Shown: positions 1 to 6,460, counted from the first letter of the stretch. The stretch is DNA of 6,460 bases from Bacteroidales bacterium (GCA_029933495.1 JAOZOC010000194.1:1-6460), one strand, 5' to 3'. Numbers and translations: made by a program. The notes: generated by a model not told the origin, from the letters alone.

Positions 1-2291
1 AAAGTGTTATTGTTTTTGTCAGAATGAATGGTAAGATTACTTAAAACACCATTTTCCCAATCCATATCCACCGTAAAACCACCTCTGGCCCGAAGCCCGC
101 TAATACTGCCATCTGGCCATTCGCTGGGCAAAGCAGGTAGGAGATTGATTACCCCATTATGGCTCTGTAGCAACATTTCAGCGATTCCGGCTGTACCACC
201 AAAGTTACCATCAATCTGAAAAGGAGGATGGCTATCGAATAAATTACTTTGAGTCGATTTTCGCATCAATGCCATTATATGGTGATAAGCGGTTTCGGGT
301 TGTTGTAACCTTGCAAAAAAGTTAATCATCCAGGCGCGGCTCCAGCCAGTGTGTCCGCCACCGTATTTTAGCCTTTTTTCAATTGTTTTATTTGCTGCTT
401 CAAACAGGTCAGGAGTTTCGGGAGTAATTTGCGCAAGTGGGTATAAACCAAGTAGGTGTGACATATGTCTGTGGCCGGGTTCCCATTCATCATAATCTAA
501 AATCCATTCCATTATGGTACTGTCTTTTCCAATTTTTATTTGTGGAATTTTAGAGCGGATTTGTTTCCAGTTTTCTCTTAAGTCAGCATCAATGCCCAGT
601 ATTTCACTTGCAGCCACACAATTATCAATATGGGCCATTAAAATTTGATTGTCGATGGTTGCTGCATAAGTTAACTGGCAAGGGTAGTCTTTTCCTTCGA
701 GTTTGTATGCATTTTCAGGCGACATTGTTGGATTGGTAACCAAATAGCCATCTTTTTCAATTAAAAAATCACTAATAAATGCCATTGCTTCCTTCATTAC
801 CGGATAGGCCTGGTTTCTTAAATAATCTGTGTTTTGTGTAAATTCGTAATGTCTCCATAAGGGAAAGGTCATCCAGACACCGCTCAGTGGCGACATTCCC
901 CAACGCATATCGGCATTTGGTGCAGTATATCCAAAAATATTGGTGGCATGATGCATAGCCCAGCCATTGCATCCATACATTTCAGAGGCTGTTACTCTTC
1001 CCGGTTCTTGCCATTTGATTACCAGGTTTGTGAGTAGTTCAACAGTTTCTGTAAGATTGCAGACTTCAGCAGGCCAGTAGTTCATTTGCAGATTTATATT
1101 GGTATGATAATCGGAATTCCAGGGTGCTTTTATATGCTCATTCCATAAACCTTGTAGATTTGCTGGAAGTATGCCCGGTTTTCTAGAACTGCCCAATAAT
1201 AAATATCTCCCGTATTGAAAGTATAAGGCGATGAGTGCAGGATCTTCATTTCCGTGTTTAACTGAATCTAATCTTATATCAGTTGGAAATGCTGACATTT
1301 GTTCGCCTCCGAGATTTATTTGAACACGGTTAAAAAACTGTGAATGGTCATTAATGTGGTTTTCTCTGATTTGAGAAAAGGATTTTTTCTGAGCTTTAGC
1401 CAGAATATTTTCGCAAATTGATAATGGGTTAATGCTTCTGTCGTAGTTAAGTATGTCTAAATTGTAATCAGTGGCAGCAGTAAGAATCAGAGTTAGTTCA
1501 TTGGCATCTTTAATAATTAGATTATCATTTTCAGTTATGATTTTACCACCATCATTTATGGCTATAAGTTTTGCGGCAAACTTCATATTTTCACCACCCG
1601 GACCTTGTGCTTTTGTTGTTTCATCAATAATTTGGCCTGTCATTATTAATTGATTGATGTGCGCTTTTACGATGGCATCTTTTTCCCTGATCAGATTTAT
1701 TTTGGTATTGATACTTCCGGGTCTATCAGCAGAAATATTTACAACAATAATATTATCGGGTGCTGAGGCAAAAACTTCCCTGGTAAAATTTACTTCACTA
1801 ATATTGTAGGTAGTTGTACTAATTCCGGTGTTTAGATTTAACTCTCTTCGGTAGTTTGAATAATTCGCCAAACTATCTGATGAAAGAAAAATATCGCCAA
1901 GGGTTTGATACGAGCGAAATCGGGGAGGGGTACTCAACAAACTTTTATTCCCTAAATTATATGCTTCATTAATGTTCCCATCGAAAATAAGTTGCCGCAT
2001 TTCAGGTAAATCATTTAGGGCATTGGGATTGTTACCATTAAAGCGTTTGCCAGCCCACAGGCTCTCTTCGTTTAACTGGACACGCTCGTTATAAACATCT
2101 CCAAACACCATGGCGCCCAGCCTTCCGTTACCCACGGGCAGTGCTTCATTCCAATTGTTGGCCGGCTGCTGATACCAGAGCTGGTATGTGGTGTGTTTAT
2201 CGGCTACTGGGTTATCTTCCTTAATTGAATAATTACAGGCACTCAGAAATATGATTGGCATTAATAAGTGAATAAATTTTAGTTTGATCAT
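1..2291 (-). CDS. GH95 alpha-L-fucosidase, lipoprotein (3' end beyond the window)
   Basis: Exo-acting glycosidase expected to release terminal L-fucose (typically alpha-1,2) by an inverting mechanism, outside the cytoplasm. An unbroken frame of 763 codons runs from ATG 2291-2289 to the left edge. Residues 1-19 form a lipoprotein signal with lipobox LSAC (Cys19). The N-terminal beta-domain carries GNGRLGAMVFG (54-64) and LNEESLWAG (73-81). The (alpha/alpha)6 catalytic part has NLQGLWN, then HTNINLQMNYWPAE around 396-409, SPEN (524-527), a HRHMSHLLGLYP block, and PPFQIDGNFGGTAGIAEML around 689-707. By comparison with Bifidobacterium AfcA, Asn398/Asn400 with Asp694 should activate the water and Glu526 should be the acid; all are present. 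GH95 proteins usually run about 750-830 residues, so only the C-terminal beta-domain end is missing. The start is fixed by the signal peptide. It is third in a minus-strand run, 55 bp after the esterase. L-galactosidase activity is the main alternative. Confidence 0.95.
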   Translation of the reverse strand, partial: MIKLKFIHLLMPIIFLSACNYSIKEDNPVADKHTTYQLWYQQPANNWNEALPVGNGRLGAMVFGDVYNERVQLNEESLWAGKRFNGNNPNALNDLPEMRQLIFDGNINEAYNLGNKSLLSTPPRFRSYQTLGDIFLSSDSLANYSNYRRELNLNTGISTTTYNISEVNFTREVFASAPDNIIVVNISADRPGSINTKINLIREKDAIVKAHINQLIMTGQIIDETTKAQGPGGENMKFAAKLIAINDGGKIITENDNLIIKDANELTLILTAATDYNLDILNYDRSINPLSICENILAKAQKKSFSQIRENHINDHSQFFNRVQINLGGEQMSAFPTDIRLDSVKHGNEDPALIALYFQYGRYLLLGSSRKPGILPANLQGLWNEHIKAPWNSDYHTNINLQMNYWPAEVCNLTETVELLTNLVIKWQEPGRVTASEMYGCNGWAMHHATNIFGYTAPNADMRWGMSPLSGVWMTFPLWRHYEFTQNTDYLRNQAYPVMKEAMAFISDFLIEKDGYLVTNPTMSPENAYKLEGKDYPCQLTYAATIDNQILMAHIDNCVAASEILGIDADLRENWKQIRSKIPQIKIGKDSTIMEWILDYDEWEPGHRHMSHLLGLYPLAQITPETPDLFEAANKTIEKRLKYGGGHTGWSRAWMINFFARLQQPETAYHHIMALMRKSTQSNLFDSHPPFQIDGNFGGTAGIAEMLLQSHNGVINLLPALPSEWPDGSISGLRARGGFTVDMDWENGVLSNLTIHSDKNNNT

Positions 2292-2346
2292 AATATTATA
2301 AATATTTGTTTTTGTTCAGGAACTATAATTTTTATACTCATACTTC

Positions 2347-4458
2347 CTATTTAACAACAATTTCATCAATAAAAAACCAGGCATCATTGCCTGCTCCCGG
2401 GTGCCATTCGGGCAATGGTATTTTTGATGCAAAAACCTTAATGTATCTGTATTTTTCTGATATGTTATTTAAGGTATAATCTTGAATAATAGCACCTTCA
2501 TCGCTTTGTGCAATCTCGTTTGTTACTTCCCCAAGTTTGTCAAATTTTTCACCATCAGTTGAGCCGTAGTATTCTACTTTTTCTGGAAATAGAATCCACG
2601 ACTGTTGAATTTGTAAAAAGCCTGTTGAAATATTACTGATTGTCTTTTCTTCTTCCAGATCAATAATAATATCTATATCTTTTCCGCTAAACCCCTGCCA
2701 GTTTCCATCATTAAATGCATTACCCCCTTTAATGCTGTTTACGAGTGCCAAGTCGCCACTGGCTGCATATTTTTCGGTATATTTGTTTACATATTTTACT
2801 TTTTTCCCTGTTGCCATATGAATAATTAAATTATAATCTGCAATGGCAACCGAAGGCGTATTATCAAAATATATCCTTGCTTTAATGCTTGATGATTTAT
2901 TTAGAGTAAAAGGTTTTTTATAATGATTCGACTGTAAATTGGGTTCAGTGCCATTGGTTGTATAGTATATATCAAATCCTTCAGGTGCCAGCAAAGTGAT
3001 ATTAAATGATTTGCTGATACTATCAAAAGAACTTTCTATTGAGACTTTTTCAGTTATTATTGGCCAGCCATCAGTTCGGAAAGATGATGCCGGCAGACCT
3101 TCATTATTAAACAAACTGGCTTCATCAGTATTTTTAAAAGCATATCTAACAGCAACCGGGTGTTTTATTTTCTTTGAATATACGATAAGAGTTTCTCCAT
3201 CTATTTCCGCTTGAGCGGGATAGTATACTTTGTTAGTTTCGGCAATTTCAAAATTTGTTAGATTATTGTCATTTGCCATTAATCCGCCATCGGTATGGTC
3301 AAAAAGCAGTCTGATTTTGTTGTTTTCTATTTCCATAGATTTTAAAAGCGGACCGCTATAAACCAAATCATTTTTGCCATAATCATTAGCCAATGCCCAC
3401 AATGCAAGCCGTTTGCCCACATCATGCTTGTTTGTGGGATGAATGTCCTTTGGGTCGCCAATATCCATAGTTACTGCCATGCCTGTATTTGGTGTATTTA
3501 GTGATTTTCGTTGAGCATCCCTGAGCAAGGCCCCAATAATTGGAGTATCGTATTCATAAGGTGCCAACTGTACAAAATAAAACGGGAAATCTCCTTGTTT
3601 CCAATCATCTCGCCAGTTTTTTATCATTCTTTGGAAAAGTTTTTCATATAAAATGGCTTCTTTAGTATTGGATTCACCCTGATACCAAATGGCCCCCTTT
3701 ATGCCATAAGGAAGCAAAGGGGCAATCATAGCGTTATACAAGCGATTGGGTGATTGATGATTGATAGGTAGATTACCTCGTTTTGCTTTTTTTTCAGCTG
3801 CTTGCTGTCTTTCATAATATAGGGCATAATCAGGATCTGACTTTAATACTGGTTCACTCATCCAGGCTTGTGCCGTGGAGCCGCCCCAACTTGTATGAAT
3901 AAGCCCTATTGGAACGTCTAAAGCTTCATTCAGGGTTTTGCCAAAGTAATAAGCCACTGCACTAAAATCTTTTGCGGTTTCAGGGGTGCACTTATCCCAC
4001 CAGGCATGGCAATCTTTCTGAGGCTCGTCTGATAGTTGGCGGGCTACATAAAACAATCTGATATTTGGATTATTGGCTTTTGGGATATCCTGTTCACTAT
4101 TCATTGATTGGTCGAGCGCCCATTGCATATTCGATTGCCCCGAGCAAACCCATACTTCACCAATTAGAACATTGTGCAAGGTGTCGCTGTTTATGGTAAC
4201 AAAATATGGTCCGCCAGCTTTCGGTGTTGGTAAATTTAGCGTCCATTTTCCATTGGGATTGGTAGTGGTTTCTATTGCTTTGCTGTTCCAGCTGCCCATT
4301 ACAATAATATTTTCACCGGGTTCTGCCCATCCCCAAAAGGGTGCTTCAAATTGCTGCTGAAGAACCATATTATCCGAAAACAGGGCCGGGAGTTTTGTTT
4401 GGGAGAGTAGGGTATCTGCAAGTAACAGGATAATTGAAAACAGTATTATCTTTTTCAT
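2347..4458 (-). CDS. Secreted SGNH carbohydrate acetylesterase (sialate O-acetylesterase family) with C-terminal beta-hexosaminidase-type and F5/8-type domains
   Basis: Predicted to remove O-acetyl groups from sugars of complex glycans in the periplasm or outside the cell. The 703-residue product starts with a signal peptide (MKK, then a hydrophobic stretch, probable cut before Gln20). Residues 22-100 are the usual N-terminal beta-domain (LPALFSDNMVLQQ). The SGNH core shows VCSGQSNMQ at 104-112 (probable nucleophile Ser109), GLIHTSWGGSTAQAW around 185-199, WYQGESN at 258-264 and DIHPTNK at 338-344 (likely His340 with Asp338). A second beta-domain ends near FRTDGW (460-465). Appended are a chitobiase/hexosaminidase C-terminal-like domain (about 473-545, YYTTNGTEP) and a discoidin (F5/8 type C)-like domain (about 556-703), possibly sugar-binding. 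The start has no Shine-Dalgarno sequence, as is normal in Bacteroidota. It sits 79 bp after the EEP gene and 55 bp before GH95. Family assignment is firm. The substrate is open: sialic acid, acetylated xyloglucan, xylan or pectin esters are all possible, and sialic acid should not be assumed. Confidence 0.93.
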   Translation of the reverse strand: MKKIILFSIILLLADTLLSQTKLPALFSDNMVLQQQFEAPFWGWAEPGENIIVMGSWNSKAIETTTNPNGKWTLNLPTPKAGGPYFVTINSDTLHNVLIGEVWVCSGQSNMQWALDQSMNSEQDIPKANNPNIRLFYVARQLSDEPQKDCHAWWDKCTPETAKDFSAVAYYFGKTLNEALDVPIGLIHTSWGGSTAQAWMSEPVLKSDPDYALYYERQQAAEKKAKRGNLPINHQSPNRLYNAMIAPLLPYGIKGAIWYQGESNTKEAILYEKLFQRMIKNWRDDWKQGDFPFYFVQLAPYEYDTPIIGALLRDAQRKSLNTPNTGMAVTMDIGDPKDIHPTNKHDVGKRLALWALANDYGKNDLVYSGPLLKSMEIENNKIRLLFDHTDGGLMANDNNLTNFEIAETNKVYYPAQAEIDGETLIVYSKKIKHPVAVRYAFKNTDEASLFNNEGLPASSFRTDGWPIITEKVSIESSFDSISKSFNITLLAPEGFDIYYTTNGTEPNLQSNHYKKPFTLNKSSSIKARIYFDNTPSVAIADYNLIIHMATGKKVKYVNKYTEKYAASGDLALVNSIKGGNAFNDGNWQGFSGKDIDIIIDLEEEKTISNISTGFLQIQQSWILFPEKVEYYGSTDGEKFDKLGEVTNEIAQSDEGAIIQDYTLNNISEKYRYIKVFASKIPLPEWHPGAGNDAWFFIDEIVVK

Positions 4459-4537
4459 CCGTTTATTATTTTTCTTTTTTCATAAAACTATTAATCTTCA
4501 TCAGTAAGACTTAGTGTAAAAATGACACGAAGATATA

Positions 4538-5338
4538 TTAATTATCTATAAGTTCAATAGTTACTAAATATGCACAATGATCTGAGGCTACAGAATCTTG
4601 AATGACCTCAGTTTTAAGTATTTTCCACCTGTTTTTTGGATAGTACATTACATAATCAATCTTTTTTTTAGGATTGTTTGAAGGAAAAGTAGGCATAACC
4701 ATTTTTATATTATAAGCAGGTGTCCACATTTTTTCAAGGATATTAATTGGTGTGCTCCCGGGTATTGCGTTTAAATCGCCTGCAAGAAGAGTAGGATATT
4801 TATTTGATGAAAATGCTTCGTTTATCTTTTTTGCCTGGGCAACTCTGTCCGTTTCATTTTCCAGATGATCAAGATGGGTTCCGATAAAAACTATTGTATC
4901 GCCTGATGGCAGAACAGTTGTTATTTCCAGGGCAGACCGTGGTTCATTTCCGGGAGTATAAGGCAGGGCAACATTTCTACTTCTAATAAAAGTATATTCC
5001 GACAATATTCCTTCGCCATATTCACCACTATCATAATACATTGCCCGGGCAAAAAGAGGCGACATTTTAGTTCTCCATCCCAACTCTGTTACCAAATCAT
5101 ATTTTTTTGACCGGTTTGTTTTATAGTCAACTTCTTGCAAAGCAACAAAATCAGGATTAGCATCTATTATTACTTTGGCTATTACATCCAAATTTAAATC
5201 ACCTTTAGTAGTCGCCCCATGAAGAATGTTAAATGAAAGTACTTTTATGATTTTGCTACTGTCGATTGAAATTTGCGACCATGCTGTTTGAACAGTAAAT
5301 AATATGCTGAGAAAAAATAAAGCTTGATTTTTTTTCAT
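4538..5338 (-). CDS. Secreted endonuclease/exonuclease/phosphatase-fold metal hydrolase
   Basis: Metal-dependent phosphoester hydrolase of the EEP (DNase I-like) superfamily, 266 residues, a full single domain. A signal peptide covers residues 1-21 (KK, hydrophobic core, TAWS with probable cut before Gln22), so it acts in the periplasm or outside. The superfamily active-site set looks complete: Asn37 in SFNILHG, Glu69 in LQEVD, YGEGILS at 107-113, His155 in GTHLDH, Asp188/Asn190 in AGDLNA, Asp228 in KKIDYVM, and the terminal SDH (252-254). Members include nucleases, sphingomyelinases and inositol-phosphate phosphatases. Nothing visible chooses between them, and no extra binding domain is present. 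It appears to be the first gene of the minus-strand unit with the esterase and GH95, and is divergent from surE across 235 bp. Fold and export are well supported; the substrate is unknown. Confidence 0.92.
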   Translation of the reverse strand: MKKNQALFFLSILFTVQTAWSQISIDSSKIIKVLSFNILHGATTKGDLNLDVIAKVIIDANPDFVALQEVDYKTNRSKKYDLVTELGWRTKMSPLFARAMYYDSGEYGEGILSEYTFIRSRNVALPYTPGNEPRSALEITTVLPSGDTIVFIGTHLDHLENETDRVAQAKKINEAFSSNKYPTLLAGDLNAIPGSTPINILEKMWTPAYNIKMVMPTFPSNNPKKKIDYVMYYPKNRWKILKTEVIQDSVASDHCAYLVTIELIDN

Positions 5339-5357
5339 AATAATTATCGTGTTATTT

Positions 5358-5376
5358 CCTTTTTAACTGTTAAAGG
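5358..5376. repeat. Short palindrome upstream of the EEP gene
   Basis: TTTAAC-T-GTTAAA at 5362-5374 is a perfect inverted repeat with a single central base, flanked by CC and GG when two extra T residues on the left are allowed. The central gap is too small for an RNA hairpin, so if it works at all it would be as a protein-binding site. It lies 20-38 bp before the EEP start codon, where an operator or activator site could act on the minus-strand unit. AT-rich DNA produces such palindromes by chance. Confidence 0.25.
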
Positions 5377-5408
5377 CAGAAGATTTTATTAAACATTTAT
5401 TTGAGTAT

Positions 5409-5416
5409 CAAACCTT
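5409..5416 (-). promoter_or_regulatory. Weak candidate -7 box for the minus-strand glycan genes
   Basis: Read on the minus strand this is AAGGTTTG, one mismatch from TAnnTTTG, about 70 bp before the EEP start codon. No -33 element can be seen. It is reported because the three-gene unit needs a promoter in 5339-5573 and no exact match exists there. A regulated promoter that departs from consensus is equally likely. Confidence 0.2.
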
Positions 5417-5534
5417 TTCTGTTTTTTCCTAAACTTAAATCAGAGACTAATTATTAATGCACAATAATAATAAAATTTAGCAAATCTTTCGCATTGCAAG
5501 GGTCTTAAAATATTATTCGTATAATAATTTCCTG

Positions 5535-5542
5535 TAATTTTG
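5535..5542 (+). promoter_or_regulatory. surE: Candidate -7 promoter box for surE
   Basis: TAATTTTG fits the Bacteroidota -7 consensus TAnnTTTG exactly. It lies 31 bp before the surE ATG, so transcription would begin near 5549 with a leader of about 25 nt. No convincing -33 TTTG/TTG element lies 19-23 bp upstream; that region is only AT-rich. The position directly before a divergently placed gene makes it plausible, but an 8-bp AT-rich match can arise by chance. Confidence 0.45.
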
Positions 5543-5573
5543 TACCCAAAGTAATTTTAATTTGATATACGGA

Positions 5574-6344
5574 ATGGACACACCTTCAATACTGATAACT
5601 AATGATGACGGAATACACTCGCCCGGACTCAGAAAACTAATAGAGATTGCCCGTGAATTTGGGGATGTGGCAATTGTTGCACCTGACAAGCCACAATCGG
5701 GAATGTCGCACGCAATAACTGTTTCCTCACCACTTCGCCTGGTTAAAATGGATGAAGCCAATGGGTATGTTGAATATAGCTGCAACGGCACTCCTGTTGA
5801 TGCTGTTAAGCTTGGCGAACAGGTTATTTTAGGAGAAAAACCCAGCCTTGTACTTTCAGGAATTAATCACGGCTCTAATGCTTCTGTAAATGTAGTTTAC
5901 TCCGGGACGATGGCAGCAGTTATTGAGGCTACGATTGACGGAATTCCATCAATTGGCTTTTCGTTAGACGATTATTCCAAAGATGCCGACTTCAGTGCTG
6001 TTGATGATTATATCAGGACTATCATCAGGAATGTTTTAACAAACGGGCTACCTGAGGCTACCTGCCTGAATGTGAATTTTCCGGCAGTTCCTAAAAAAGA
6101 TATAAAGGGAATAAAAGTCTGTCGCCAGGCCAAAGGACGCTGGGCCGAAGAGTTTGATGAGCGTTTAGACCCGCACAAAAGACGCTATTTCTGGCTGACA
6201 GGTGTTTTTGAGGATGGCGATACCTCTCCTGATACAGACTCCTGGGCTCTGGCAAATAATTTTGTGACTGTAGTTCCTGTTCATTACGACTTTACTGCAC
6301 ATAAGGCTATTGAGGAGATTAGGGAGTGGGAGTTTGATATGTGA
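5574..6344 (+). CDS. surE: 5'-nucleotidase SurE
   Basis: Cytoplasmic metal-dependent nucleoside monophosphate phosphatase (EC 3.1.3.5); relatives also cleave 3'-nucleotides and short polyphosphate, and surE supports stationary-phase survival in E. coli. The product has 256 residues, the normal family length, and no signal peptide. Family motifs are intact: ILITNDDGIHSPGL (6-19), QSGMSHAIT (41-49), NGTPVDAV (71-78), SGINHGSNAS (95-104) and YSGTMAAVIEA (109-119). The metal ligands Asp11, Asp12, Ser42 and Asn98 each lie three residues after those of Thermotoga SurE (8, 9, 39, 95). The C-terminal part has LNVNFPAVP, DPHKRRYFWL and DTDSWALANNFVTVVPVHYDFT. I chose ATG 5574 over an in-frame TTG at 5562, because it puts the NDDG motif at the usual distance from the N-terminus and leaves about 25 nt between the expected transcript start and the codon. 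It is on the opposite strand to the glycan genes and functionally unrelated. In many Bacteroidota lpxB follows surE, but it is not seen in the 116 bp available here. Confidence 0.97.
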   Translation: MDTPSILITNDDGIHSPGLRKLIEIAREFGDVAIVAPDKPQSGMSHAITVSSPLRLVKMDEANGYVEYSCNGTPVDAVKLGEQVILGEKPSLVLSGINHGSNASVNVVYSGTMAAVIEATIDGIPSIGFSLDDYSKDADFSAVDDYIRTIIRNVLTNGLPEATCLNVNFPAVPKKDIKGIKVCRQAKGRWAEEFDERLDPHKRRYFWLTGVFEDGDTSPDTDSWALANNFVTVVPVHYDFTAHKAIEEIREWEFDM

Positions 6345-6381
6345 TGTTAATATTCATAACCATTATATGTAATGATAATAG

Positions 6382-6400
6382 ATAAACTCTCAAAGTTTAT
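6382..6400. other. AT-rich stem-loop after surE
   Basis: ATAAACT and AGTTTAT form a perfect 7-bp stem around the 5-nt loop CTCAA, starting 38 bp after the surE stop codon. There is no T-run on either side, so it is at best a weak terminator or a 3'-end stabilising structure for the surE transcript. Confidence 0.3.
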
Positions 6401-6412
6401 TAGCATAAAATC

Positions 6413-6438
6413 GAAATAAAAAAAGAGGTATCTCTTTT
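6413..6438 (-). terminator. Intrinsic terminator-like hairpin read from the right edge
   Basis: AAAAGAG (6421-6427) pairs with CTCTTTT (6432-6438) around a 4-nt loop. Read on the minus strand the stem runs into seven T residues, one A and three more T residues, a good uridine tract. Read on the plus strand only four T residues follow, so it could end surE only weakly. This direction implies a convergent minus-strand gene or repeat element to the right of the window. The stem is short and AT-rich. Confidence 0.42.
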
Positions 6439-6460
6439 AAAGGATGGGTTTAGGAGGTTT

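Larger units (their letters stand above)
6345..6460. other. Intergenic stretch after surE, no gene seen
   Basis: These 116 bp hold the two hairpins listed separately and a C-rich stretch (minus strand) at the extreme right. An ATG at 6444 opens only five codons before the edge and cannot be judged. On the minus strand a short frame from the edge ends with TAA at the foot of the hairpin (stop at 6439-6437), so the tail of a convergent gene is possible but unsupported. Confidence 0.4.

Noticed and set aside
28..219. Plus-strand open frame of 63 codons
   Set aside because: It lies antisense to the conserved C-terminal catalytic blocks of the GH95 gene and its product resembles no known protein.
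772..972. Minus-strand open frame of 66 codons
   Set aside because: It is an alternative frame within GH95, whose own frame is unbroken and conserved here (FPLWRHYEF, HHATNIFGY).
1471..1653. Plus-strand open frame with a hydrophobic product
   Set aside because: It is antisense to the GH95 N-terminal domain; the hydrophobic character comes from the complement of the coding sequence.
1..2291. GH95 as a broken or pseudogenised gene, because no closed frame is found at the left
   Set aside because: Translating every codon from 2291 to 3 gave no stop or frameshift and all catalytic motifs are intact; the gene is simply cut by the window edge.
2347..2500. Type IX secretion C-terminal sorting domain on the esterase
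   Set aside because: The C-terminus is the end of a discoidin-like domain, without the glycine-rich pattern of a sorting domain.
2996..3214. Plus-strand open frame of 72 codons
   Set aside because: It is antisense to the esterase, with no family resemblance.
4073..4360. Plus-strand open frame of 95 codons
   Set aside because: It is antisense to the esterase N-terminal and GQSNM region, which explains the base constraint fully.
5562..5573. Upstream TTG start adding MIYG to SurE
   Set aside because: ATG 5574 gives the family-typical N-terminus; the TTG would leave a leader of only about 12 nt after the predicted transcript start.
5513..5791. Minus-strand open frame of 92 codons over the start of surE
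   Set aside because: It overlaps the most conserved part of surE on the opposite strand and its product is unlike any family I know.
6046..6064. Direct 9-bp repeat GGCTACCTG inside surE
   Set aside because: The copies are 10 bp apart and read in different frames, within a normal SurE protein sequence, so chance is the best explanation.
1..6460. CRISPR arrays, tRNA genes, transposases, toxin-antitoxin or defence genes
   Set aside because: No spaced repeat array, cloverleaf-like element, transposase motif or defence-family motif was seen on either strand.

Overview
The window looks like a piece of a Bacteroidota chromosome, probably a free-living or gut-associated polysaccharide degrader; the genus cannot be read from the sequence. 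The reasons are AT-rich DNA with poly-A/T spacers, start codons without Shine-Dalgarno sequences, export signals ending just before a Gln, a lipoprotein glycosidase of a family abundant in this phylum, and a TAnnTTTG box ahead of surE. The phylum is inferred from these traits, not from a database match.

Positions 1-5338 hold three genes, all on the minus strand and closely spaced. In transcription order they are a secreted endonuclease/exonuclease/phosphatase (EEP) fold hydrolase (5338-4538), a 79-bp gap, a secreted multidomain SGNH-type carbohydrate acetylesterase of the sialate O-acetylesterase family (4458-2347), a 55-bp gap, and a lipoprotein GH95 alpha-L-fucosidase (2291 to beyond the left edge). 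The GH95 gene is not closed in the window: 763 codons are visible and the last few dozen residues lie to the left. The spacing and shared orientation suggest one transcript, probably the start of a larger glycan-utilisation locus extending left. The esterase would remove O-acetyl groups and GH95 would remove terminal L-fucose (or L-galactose) from the same decorated glycan. Fucosylated, acetylated xyloglucan, pectin side chains and host glycans all fit. The job of the EEP protein in this set is unknown.

Positions 5339-5573 are a divergent intergenic region with a good -7 box for surE, only a weak candidate promoter for the minus-strand genes, and a short palindrome. Positions 5574-6344 carry a complete surE (5'-nucleotidase, housekeeping) on the plus strand. 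From 6345 to the right edge there is no gene I can support. That stretch holds an AT-rich stem-loop and a terminator-like hairpin whose T-run is on the minus strand, so a convergent gene or an intergenic repeat may lie just to the right.

The gene families are familiar. I see no CRISPR array, tRNA, insertion sequence, phage gene or defence system. The main open questions are the substrate of the three-gene set and why a secreted EEP hydrolase leads it.
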